From an uncultured Neisseria sp. (GTDB lineage Bacteria; Pseudomonadota; Gammaproteobacteria; Burkholderiales; Neisseriaceae): a DNA stretch of 5,161 nt. Location: contig CAKMQH010000138.1 of the NCBI GenBank assembly GCA_927911515.1, positions 1-5,161 on the forward strand, given 5' to 3'. How positions within the stretch are numbered: the first letter of the stretch is position 1; each line of letters starts with the position of its first letter. Below are positions 1 to 4,919 of the stretch, in pieces. The position numbers and the translations under genes were made by a program. A model generated the notes under the pieces. It did not search any database. It saw nothing but the letters and a program-made list of their open reading frames with translations, and was not told the origin of the DNA.

Positions 1-225
1 CGTTACCGACTCAAGGGAAAGGACGGCAAACTGTACCTCGCGGTGTTGAAAGACGGAGATGTTTCTATAAACGCAGGAGAATTGACGGTGGGCGAATTGA
101 TGAAACAGATAGATGACTATATGGATTACTACAACCGGGAACGTTGCAGTTTGAAATTGAAAAAGCTGAGTCCTGTTCGCATACAGAACCCAGCTTACAC
201 AGAGCGCCTGAATAGGCTTTTATGA
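1..225 (+). pseudogene. IS3-family transposase (OrfB) C-terminal fragment, internally deleted
   Basis: The frame is open from base 1 and ends at TGA 223-225. No start lies in the window, and the GTG at 43 is internal. The first residues (KGKDGKLYLAVLKD) look like the strand that follows the first catalytic Asp of the DDE integrase core. The later residues (QIDDYMDYYNRER, then SLKLKKLSPV) are the classic C-terminus of IS3-family OrfB. In intact relatives these blocks are separated by roughly 90-110 residues that carry the second catalytic Asp and the Glu. Here only about 20 residues separate them and no D or E catalytic motif lies between. I infer an internal deletion that removed the active site. 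The family placement is firm. The exact element and the deletion size come from memory of the family, not from an alignment. Confidence 0.8.
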
Positions 226-251
226 GTGTCCAAGATTTGGGGGCCAGTTCA
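226..251 (+). repeat. Terminal inverted repeat (right end) of the left IS
   Basis: These 26 bases start immediately after the transposase TGA. Read on the minus strand they begin TGAACTGGCCCCCAAA and end TTGGACAC. They match the IS start at 4858-4883 at 21 of 26 positions, with mismatches at positions 8, 9, 17, 18 and 26 of the repeat. A repeat starting with TGAACTG at each end fits IS3-family elements of this type. Confidence 0.8.
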
Positions 252-268
252 AACTTCGACATACCGTT

Positions 269-280
269 TTCAGACGACCT
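269..280 (-). repeat. DNA uptake sequence (AGGTCGTCTGAA dialect), single copy
   Basis: An exact AGGTCGTCTGAA on the minus strand, within AAAAGG...GAAAAC context. It lies 88 bp beyond the stop of the DUF218 gene and only 17 bp from the IS end. No second arm is nearby, although neisserial 3' ends often carry two inverted DUS copies that form a terminator. Confidence 0.85.
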
Positions 281-367
281 TTTGTCAATGATGCACTATA
301 AAGACGATGCCTACACTGTGAACGCTGCTTGCTCAAGCCTAAAACCATCTGTTTCGGCGGGCAGTAT

Positions 368-955
368 TCAGCGGTGCATAATCATGGTTTTAATCCATGC
401 GGGTATTTCGCGGGAGAGTTTGCGGAGATAATTGGGGGTGGAGTCGCCGCAGGAATCGGAAGCGTAAAACTGGACGTTTTTGTCTTTCAAATGGCGGTTG
501 ACGAGCCACTCGGCGCGTGCGAGATGGAAGGCGTCGCTGACGATGATGACGTTGGATACGTCTTGTAACAGCGGTGCGCTCAAGGCGATGTTTTCAAAGG
601 TACTTTCCGATTTGTTTTCGATGCGGATATGTTCGGGCGGGATGCCCATGTCTATCGCCATAGATTGCATGGCTGCCGCTTCGTTGCTGCCGTCGCCGTC
701 CGTGCCGCCGCTCATCAGCAATCCGCTGACTTTGTTTTGGCGGTAGAGGGCAACGCCTGCTTCAACTCGGGAACGCAGGCAGGGGTTGGGCTTGCCGCGC
801 CTGTTGACGGCATTGCCCAAGATGACGGCGATGTCGGCAGGTTTGATGTTTTGGGATGCTTTTTCGGCTTGAACGGCTTGGTAATGCAGCCAAGCCACGC
901 TTGTCGCCCAAATGATGAGCGGCGGGAGAAAGCCCCATAGTATCAATCTTTTCAT
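368..955 (-). CDS. DUF218 (SanA/YdcF/ElyC-type) membrane-anchored protein
   Basis: The protein is 195 residues. Residues 4-24 form one hydrophobic segment after MKR, so it is probably anchored in the inner membrane with its domain in the periplasm. The rest is a DUF218 domain: the strand ILGNAV (45-50), a MSGG turn (81-84), acidic E92, the ENKSESTFEN stretch (113-122) and SDAFHLARA (140-148). E. coli members SanA and ElyC are linked to envelope integrity (vancomycin sensitivity, peptidoglycan/ECA metabolism). The biochemical activity of the family is not well defined, so no reaction is given. The start is set at 955 because AAAGGA (963-968) lies 7 bases upstream. An upstream in-frame ATG at 1009 has no ribosome site. 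It is divergent from trpC. The same frame stays open for 18 codons after its TGA, which may be chance. Confidence 0.82.
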   Translation of the reverse strand: MKRLILWGFLPPLIIWATSVAWLHYQAVQAEKASQNIKPADIAVILGNAVNRRGKPNPCLRSRVEAGVALYRQNKVSGLLMSGGTDGDGSNEAAAMQSMAIDMGIPPEHIRIENKSESTFENIALSAPLLQDVSNVIIVSDAFHLARAEWLVNRHLKDKNVQFYASDSCGDSTPNYLRKLSREIPAWIKTMIMHR

Positions 956-1004
956 GAACCATTCCTTTGGGTTGTGTGTGTTGGGTGTGGTGCGGCGGTA
1001 AAAC

Positions 1005-1010
1005 ATCATA
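1005..1010 (-). promoter_or_regulatory. Possible -10 box for the DUF218 gene
   Basis: TATGAT on the minus strand matches the sigma-70 -10 consensus at 5 of 6 bases and lies about 50 bp upstream of the chosen start. No good -35 hexamer is found at 16-18 bp, so this is a weak call. Confidence 0.25.
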
Positions 1011-1065
1011 ACATACGCGGATGATTCGACCAGGCAGGATGATTTGTTGTGTTGATATCTCTGGG

Positions 1066-1103
1066 AGGTCGTCTGAAACCATCTTCTGTTTTTCAGACGA
1101 CCT
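1066..1103. repeat. Inverted pair of DNA uptake sequences (stem-loop)
   Basis: AGGTCGTCTGAA at 1066-1077 on the plus strand faces its exact inverse at 1092-1103. With one more A/T pair they form a 13-bp perfect stem (1066-1078 with 1091-1103) and a 12-base loop. Such pairs usually sit at gene 3' ends as terminators. This one lies between two divergent genes, and neither strand has a T-run after the stem, so an intrinsic terminator is not supported. Confidence 0.85.
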
Positions 1104-1118
1104 GGTAAATGTTAAGAT
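1090..1118 (+). promoter_or_regulatory. Candidate promoter for trpC
   Basis: TTTTCA (1090-1095, 4 of 6 to the -35 consensus), 17 bases, then TAAGAT (1113-1118, 4 of 6 to the -10). A TGN extension (TGT, 1110-1112) stands in front of the -10. The -35 overlaps the right arm of the DUS hairpin. If used, it gives a leader of about 95 bases carrying the hairpin at 1149-1189. The match is modest and no alternative is clearly better. Confidence 0.35.
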
Positions 1119-1148
1119 AAGCCGTTTTTCCCTTTACGCTATGGAAGG

Positions 1149-1189
1149 ACGCAAAAGGCAGCGGCATCGGGTTGCCTGCTGTTTTGCGT
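1149..1189 (+). promoter_or_regulatory. Long stem-loop in the trpC leader
   Basis: ACGCAAAA (1149-1156) pairs with TTTTGCGT (1182-1189). After a two-base GG bulge (1157-1158), CAGCGG (1159-1164) pairs with CTGCTG (1176-1181), leaving an 11-base loop. That is 14 pairs including one G-T. The structure ends 31 bases before the trpC start codon and is not followed by a T-run. It could affect translation or stability of the leader; the function is unknown. Confidence 0.5.
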
Positions 1190-1220
1190 GGTTCCGCCAT
1201 GTATTGACCGAAAGCCATTT

Positions 1221-2003
1221 ATGACCGATATCCTCAATAAAATCCTTGCCACCAAGGCTCAAGAAGTTGCCGCACAAAAAGCGGCGGTGCCGCTTGCGGA
1301 AGTCAAAGCGCAGTTGCGCGATGCCGAACCCGTGCGTGACTTTTTTGCTTCCATCCGCAATAAACACGCCCAAAACTTGCCTGCCATTATCGCGGAAATC
1401 AAAAAAGCCAGTCCCAGCAAAGGGCTGATACGGCCTGATTTTCACCCTGCGGATATTGCGCGCGCTTATGAACGCGCAGGGGCGGCTTGTTTGTCTGTGT
1501 TGACCGACGAAGTGTATTTCCAAGGTTCGCCCGAGTATTTGAAACAGGCGCGTTCGGCGGTCAGCCTGCCAGTGTTGCGTAAGGATTTCATCATCGACGA
1601 CTATCAGATTTATCAGGCGCGCACATGGGGTGCAGATGCGATTTTATTGATTGCGGCGGCTTTGGATGCCGCGCAGTTGACGCATTTTGAAGCCGTTGCC
1701 CACGATTTGGGTATGACTGTGCTGCTGGAATTGCACGACCAATCCGAATTGGAAAAATGCCGTAGTATGACTACGCCGCTTTGGGGTGTGAACAACCGTA
1801 ATCTGCGGACTTTTGAAGTCACGCTCCAGCAAACTTTAGACCTGCTGCCCGAGCTGACGGGCAAAACGGTCGTCACGGAAAGCGGTATCCGAAACAAAGA
1901 CGATGTGGACTTTATGCGCGGTCACGGCGTGCATACGTTCTTAATCGGCGAAACCTTTATGCGGGCGGCGGATATCGAAGCTGAAGTGCGTAAGTTGTTT
2001 TAA
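1221..2003 (+). CDS. trpC: Indole-3-glycerol phosphate synthase
   Basis: A cytosolic enzyme of tryptophan synthesis. It closes the ring of carboxyphenylamino-deoxyribulose phosphate to give indole-3-glycerol phosphate, releasing CO2 and water. The 260-residue protein is a single TIM barrel with no fused TrpF domain, unlike the E. coli TrpC-TrpF. Family motifs are all present: AEIKKASPSKG (E59, K61), LRKDFIID (catalytic-type K121), LLELHD (E170), GVNNRNL (N191, R193) and ESGI (E220, S221). The start at 1221 gives the usual N-terminus MTDILNKILATK. An in-frame GTG at 1188 would add 11 unlike residues. The ribosome site is weak (GAAAG, 1210-1214). No other trp gene is nearby, in line with the scattered trp genes of Neisseria. 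Confidence 0.96.
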   Translation: MTDILNKILATKAQEVAAQKAAVPLAEVKAQLRDAEPVRDFFASIRNKHAQNLPAIIAEIKKASPSKGLIRPDFHPADIARAYERAGAACLSVLTDEVYFQGSPEYLKQARSAVSLPVLRKDFIIDDYQIYQARTWGADAILLIAAALDAAQLTHFEAVAHDLGMTVLLELHDQSELEKCRSMTTPLWGVNNRNLRTFEVTLQQTLDLLPELTGKTVVTESGIRNKDDVDFMRGHGVHTFLIGETFMRAADIEAEVRKLF

Positions 2004-2007
2004 TACC

Positions 2008-2030
2008 GTGCCGTAAGGCGTGTAAGGCAC
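2008..2030. other. Small hairpin after the trpC stop
   Basis: GTGCC (2008-2012) pairs with GGCAC (2026-2030) across a 13-base loop, 4 bases after the trpC stop. There is no T-run after it. It may protect the 3' end or be incidental. Confidence 0.3.
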
Positions 2031-2040
2031 ACAATACCTT

Positions 2041-2084
2041 GCCTGCTTTTGAGGCGGTCTGCTTCGGAAGCAGGCAGTTTATTT
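2041..2084 (+). terminator. Likely trpC transcription terminator between convergent genes
   Basis: GCCTGCTT (2041-2048) can pair with AAGCAGGC (2068-2075). Alternatively the compact CTGCTT-CGG-AAGCAG (2059-2073) forms a 6-bp stem with a three-base loop. The T-rich tail TTTATTT (2078-2084) follows, with CAG in between, so it fits termination in the trpC direction. On the ubiB strand the stem lacks a T-run, so how ubiB ends is unclear. The tail overlaps the ubiB stop codon. Confidence 0.5.
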
Positions 2085-3726
2085 AGTGTTTCCCCGACCG
2101 CCACACCGACCAGATAATCCACAAACTGTTGGCGAAGGCGATAAGGTAGCCGACGAAGCCGATAAACTTGGGGCCGGTTTCTATACTCATGACGATGGAC
2201 GAACCGATAATCAGGGCGGCGGTGACGATGCCCATGGTCAGGCGGTTGGCGGCGCTGTCGATTTGATGGCTGATGCGGTCTGACTGCTTGAGGTCTAGGG
2301 TGATGCCGAATTTGCCTTTTTGCAGCATTCTGGTCAGCCTGAAGAAGTCTTGCGGCAGCGACCCCGCCATTTGCAACAGGGTGCGCAGTTGGGTTTTGGC
2401 ATTGCGGGCGATGTGGGCGGTGGAGGCTTGTTCTTTGACGGCGGCTTCGGTAATGGGTTTGGCGCGTTCGAGCAGTTCGACACCGCCGTCGAGCCGTTTG
2501 ACGACGCCTTCGAGGGTGATGAGGGTTTTGAAAAGCATCACGAGGTCGCCGGGCAGGGTCAGTCCGTGGCGGCGCATGATGGAAGTGATGTCGTTGATGA
2601 CTTGGCTGACGCGCAGGTCGCGGACGGCGGTGTGTTCGTAGTTGAGCAGCATTTCCAAAACGTCTGCGCCGAGCAGGTTTTCATCGGGCAAATCGCCCTG
2701 CGCCCAGTCGCTGAGGACGTATTGGATGAGCAGTGCGTCGTTGTTGGTCAGGGCGTTGATGAGGTTGAGGATTTCGCGGCGGCGGGTGTTGCCGAGGTGT
2801 CCGACCAGCCCGAAGTCGATGAAGGTGATGCCGCCGTTGTCATTGATGAAAATGTTGCCCGGATGGGGGTCGGCATGGAAAAAGCCTTGCCGCAGCATCA
2901 TGGTGAAGAGGGTGTCGGTAATCCGTCCGGCAAGCCCGCTGCGCAGGGTGTGGGGCATGGTTTCGAGGTCGGTGTCTTTCAGCAGCGTGCCGCCGATGTA
3001 ATCTTGTACGAGGATGTGCCGGTTGGAAATGTCGGGATAGACGGCGGGGATACGAACCAAGGGGTCGTCTGAAAAGGTCTGACCGAAGCGCTGCATATAG
3101 CGCAGCTCCACTGATAAATCGGTTTCTTTTTCCAGACTCTTGGCAAAATAGGCGACCATCAATACGGGCTGATAGCGGCGCACTTCGGGGATTTCGGATT
3201 CCATCAGTCTGGCGAGGTGGTTCAAAATCCGCAAATCCGCCTGAATGACCGGCTCGATGTCGGGACGTTTGATTTTGACGGCGACGGCGGTTCCGTCTAA
3301 AAGTTCGGCGCGGTGCACCTGAGCCACTGATGCGCTGCCTGCGGGTTTCGGGTCTATGCTGCGGAACACTTCAGAAACGGGTTTGCCCAAATAGACTTCG
3401 ACCAAAGTATAGATTTCAGACGACGGTATCGGCGCGACGTTGCTTTGCAGTTGTTCAAACTCTTCAATCCACTCCGCCCCGAAAATATCGACCCGCGTGG
3501 ACAATACCTGACCGAGTTTGACGAAGGTCGGTCCCAGCTCTTCAAACGCTTTGCGGAAGCGTCGCTGCGTACTCATATAACGGCTGTCGGGATGCACTTC
3601 GTCCCCGCCTGCCGCGCCCAAACGGATACGCTGAACAAAGCCGCCCAAGCCGTATTTCGTCAGTACGGTAATAATTTCGCGCATTCTGGAAAAGTCGCGC
3701 ATAGCGAGCAGAGTGGGTATCATCAT
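2083..3726 (-). CDS. ubiB: ABC1/AarF/UbiB atypical kinase, ubiquinone biosynthesis
   Basis: A 547-residue membrane-bound protein of the UbiB/COQ8 atypical kinase-like family, needed for ubiquinone production. Family members act as ATPases thought to help pull lipid intermediates from the membrane rather than as protein kinases. The order of motifs is right: KLGQ (K70-Q73, the family KxGQ), the small-residue nucleotide loop GSAS (130-133) before VAQVH, VAVKIKRP (K151), ETDLSVEL (201-208), HADPHPGN (D286, N291) and IDFG (D304-G306). Two C-terminal membrane helices lie at about 497-514 and 521-540. Length equals E. coli UbiB (546). The start is the first of two adjacent ATGs (3726 or 3723); no clear ribosome site decides between them. 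It is convergent with trpC and divergent from the NlpC/P60 gene. Confidence 0.94.
   Translation of the reverse strand: MMIPTLLAMRDFSRMREIITVLTKYGLGGFVQRIRLGAAGGDEVHPDSRYMSTQRRFRKAFEELGPTFVKLGQVLSTRVDIFGAEWIEEFEQLQSNVAPIPSSEIYTLVEVYLGKPVSEVFRSIDPKPAGSASVAQVHRAELLDGTAVAVKIKRPDIEPVIQADLRILNHLARLMESEIPEVRRYQPVLMVAYFAKSLEKETDLSVELRYMQRFGQTFSDDPLVRIPAVYPDISNRHILVQDYIGGTLLKDTDLETMPHTLRSGLAGRITDTLFTMMLRQGFFHADPHPGNIFINDNGGITFIDFGLVGHLGNTRRREILNLINALTNNDALLIQYVLSDWAQGDLPDENLLGADVLEMLLNYEHTAVRDLRVSQVINDITSIMRRHGLTLPGDLVMLFKTLITLEGVVKRLDGGVELLERAKPITEAAVKEQASTAHIARNAKTQLRTLLQMAGSLPQDFFRLTRMLQKGKFGITLDLKQSDRISHQIDSAANRLTMGIVTAALIIGSSIVMSIETGPKFIGFVGYLIAFANSLWIIWSVWRSGKH
3062..3073 (+). repeat. Near-match DNA uptake sequence inside ubiB
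   Basis: GGGTCGTCTGAA differs from the window's DUS at the first base only. It lies within the ubiB coding region on the opposite strand. A weaker core match, TTCAGACGAC (3415-3424), lies further upstream in the same gene. Confidence 0.5.
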
Positions 3727-3789
3727 CGGTTGAGTGTCTTCGCAAATTTTTTATAAACAACGCTTTAACGCAATATAACAGACGCTTTT

Positions 3790-3819
3790 TTGCCAAACAT
3801 CCTGTTTTTTATATACAAT
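3790..3819 (+). promoter_or_regulatory. Candidate sigma-70 promoter for the NlpC/P60 gene
   Basis: TTGCCA (3790-3795) and TACAAT (3814-3819) each match the consensus at 5 of 6 bases, with an 18-base AT-rich spacer. TATACA (3812-3817), at 16 bases, is an alternative -10. It would give a leader of about 70 bases before the start at 3896. This is the best promoter-like pair in the window. Confidence 0.5.
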
Positions 3820-3860
3820 CGCCTGCATATCCTAGATACAGAATAACATAATAGCAGGCG
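3820..3860 (+). other. Stem-loop in the NlpC/P60 leader
   Basis: CGCCTGC (3820-3826) pairs perfectly with GCAGGCG (3854-3860) around a 27-base AT-rich loop. It falls at or just after the expected transcription start of the NlpC/P60 gene. Only 7 pairs with a large loop, so the role is uncertain. Confidence 0.3.
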
Positions 3861-3866
3861 GCAGAC

Positions 3867-3878
3867 AGGTCGTCTGAA
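3867..3878 (+). repeat. DNA uptake sequence upstream of the NlpC/P60 gene
   Basis: An exact AGGTCGTCTGAA 17 bases before the NlpC/P60 start codon. It is a single copy, inside the probable 5' leader, so it is not part of a terminator pair. Confidence 0.85.
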
Positions 3879-3895
3879 AATGGAATCAGTCAAAC

Positions 3896-4528
3896 ATGAA
3901 AGCCTTATCCAGGCTGGCGGCACTATTGACCTCGGTTTATATGCTGTCCGGCATTCATCTTGCAAACGCCGACGATCTCGATTCGTTTGTCAAAAACAGG
4001 CAGCAGGTTTTAAACCAATTTGAAGATGCAAGACAACCTGCTTCACCAGGAATCCTCCAACCAGGACGTGCAATAACCGCCGCGGTTACGCCTCGTCAAT
4101 CCGTAAGCTCCGCACAGTCATCAGACAACGCTGACGAACTCATCAGCAGCGCGATGGGTCTTTTGGGTGTTGCCTACCGCTACGGCGGCACATCCGCGTC
4201 CACAGGTTTCGATTGCAGCGGCTTCATGCAGCATATCTTCAGACGCTCAATGGGGCTGAACCTCCCCCGTACCTCCGCCGAACAGGCAAAAATGGGCGTC
4301 GGCGTATCCCGCGGCGAATTGCAGCCGGGCGATATGGTATTTTTCCGCACGATGGGACGCGGCAGGATTTCCCATGTCGGACTCTACATCGGCAACGACC
4401 GTTTCATCCACGCTCCGCGTACCGGCAAACGCATTGAAATCACCAGCCTCAGCAACAAATACTGGAACGCCAAATACGCCTTTGCACGCCGCGTGAAGAA
4501 AAACGATCCGTCCCGTTTTCTCAATTAA
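3896..4528 (+). CDS. Exported NlpC/P60-family peptidoglycan endopeptidase
   Basis: A 210-residue secreted protein. Residues 1-25 form a Sec signal peptide (MKALSR, a hydrophobic core, then a likely signal peptidase I cut after ANA at 23-25). No lipobox cysteine is present. A polar linker (26-80) leads into a C-terminal NlpC/P60 domain (about 81-201). The papain-like catalytic residues are visible: Cys107 in FDCSGF, His160 in ISHVGLYIG and His172 in FIHAP; YRYGG (94-98) and LQPGDMVFF (142-150) are also family hallmarks. Such enzymes cut peptide stems or cross-links in peptidoglycan, in the periplasm here; the exact bond cannot be read from sequence. No SH3 or LysM binding domain is seen. GGAA (3882-3885) lies 10 bases before the ATG. 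It heads a two-gene unit with the small gene at 4547. Confidence 0.93.
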   Translation: MKALSRLAALLTSVYMLSGIHLANADDLDSFVKNRQQVLNQFEDARQPASPGILQPGRAITAAVTPRQSVSSAQSSDNADELISSAMGLLGVAYRYGGTSASTGFDCSGFMQHIFRRSMGLNLPRTSAEQAKMGVGVSRGELQPGDMVFFRTMGRGRISHVGLYIGNDRFIHAPRTGKRIEITSLSNKYWNAKYAFARRVKKNDPSRFLN

Positions 4529-4546
4529 GTTTAGGAAAGCAACAAC

Positions 4547-4764
4547 GTGAGTATGCCTGAAATGCCAAATGGTACGACGACGACGGGCAAATCGTATCCT
4601 GCACTGAAAAAGTGAAAGTCATGACGGAAAACATGACCGAGCTTTATCAAGCAGCACAAGACGCATTTGAAGACGCGCTTCTGATGGGCTGCAGTGAAAA
4701 ACAGTTGCGCGAATACCTGCAAGCCTTGATTGAAGGTGTGGAAAACCCATATCGGAAATCCTAG
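4547..4764 (+). pseudogene. Small hypothetical gene with an apparent one-base frameshift
   Basis: AGGAAAG (4533-4539) and a GTG at 4547 begin a frame VSMPEMP that runs off into NGTTTT and stops at 4613-4615. From the AAA at 4567-4569 the adjacent frame reads KWYDDDGQIVSCTEKVKVM and continues with convincing protein composition to TAG at 4762-4764. One more A in that run would join both parts into a protein of about 73 residues, so I infer a one-base deletion. The second half has amphipathic helix character (MTELYQAAQDAFEDALLMG, then EKQLREYLQALIEG). If not repaired, only 47 residues from ATG 4621, with no good ribosome site, could be made. It follows the NlpC/P60 stop by 18 bases and precedes a strong terminator. 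No known domain recognised. A sequencing error is possible. Confidence 0.65.
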
Positions 4765-4782
4765 GCGGAAAATCCCTATCCG

Positions 4783-4812
4783 ACGGCGTGGCTTTTGACC
4801 ATGCCGTTTTTT
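4783..4812 (+). terminator. Intrinsic terminator of the NlpC/P60 unit
   Basis: ACGGCGTGG (4783-4791) pairs along all 9 bases with CCATGCCGT (4799-4807), with one G-T pair, around a 7-base loop. TTTTT follows directly (4808-4812). It starts 18 bases after the small gene's stop and supports that stop as the real gene end. Confidence 0.85.
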
Positions 4813-4830
4813 ATGGGCGGCAACCAAACA

Positions 4831-4842
4831 AGGTCGTCTGAA
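4831..4842 (+). repeat. DNA uptake sequence after the terminator
   Basis: An exact AGGTCGTCTGAA, 18 bases beyond the terminator T-run and 15 bases before the IS start. Single copy, with no inverted partner between it and the IS. Confidence 0.85.
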
Positions 4843-4857
4843 AGCCGGCAAGATGCT

Positions 4858-4883
4858 TGAACTGCACCCCAAAAGTTGGACAT
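4858..4883 (+). repeat. Terminal inverted repeat (left end) of the right IS
   Basis: The sequence begins TGAACTGCACCCCAAAA and ends GTTGGACAT. It matches the reverse complement of the IS end at 226-251 at 21 of 26 positions, which fixes the element boundary. Confidence 0.8.
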
Positions 4884-4919
4884 CCCCTCCAACTCACCAA
4901 AGTGGTCGCAGTTTTTTTT

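Larger units (their letters stand above)
1..251 (+). mobile_element. IS3-family insertion sequence, 3' (right) end only
   Basis: This is the right-hand end of an insertion sequence that begins before the window. It consists of the C-terminal part of a DDE transposase read on the plus strand (1-225), followed directly by a terminal inverted repeat (226-251). Family assignment rests on the transposase C-terminus and on the inverted repeat, which resembles the IS start at 4858 near the other window edge. Uniquely chromosomal sequence starts at about 252. The three bases after the end (AAC, 252-254) do not match the three before the other IS end (GCT, 4855-4857), so the two ends are not the flanks of one insertion. 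The internal deletion in the transposase suggests a dead copy. Confidence 0.85.

Noticed and set aside
311..367. 18 open codons after the DUF218 stop, as a sign of a premature stop
   Set aside because: Length and motifs of the protein already look complete, and a run of this length can occur by chance.
222..431. Plus-strand open frame starting at the IS end
   Set aside because: It crosses the inverted repeat and the DUS and overlaps the 3' end of the DUF218 gene, with no ribosome site or recognisable protein.
1141..1224. 27-codon open frame overlapping the trpC start (ATGA), as a possible Trp leader peptide
   Set aside because: It has one Trp codon, no ribosome site, and the hairpin it contains has no T-run, so neither attenuation nor a real peptide is supported.
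2086..3072. Long plus-strand open frames opposite ubiB
   Set aside because: They are antisense shadows of a GC-rich conserved gene; the minus strand has all UbiB motifs over full length.
3750..3796. Promoter for ubiB (TTGGCA with TATATT, or TATAAA near 3750-3755)
   Set aside because: TTGGCA and TATATT are only 13 bases apart, and TATAAA has no acceptable -35, so no reliable promoter can be named.
4765..4860. Continuation of the small gene's frame after TAG to the TGA at 4858
   Set aside because: This stretch is occupied by the intrinsic terminator and a DUS, so it is non-coding.
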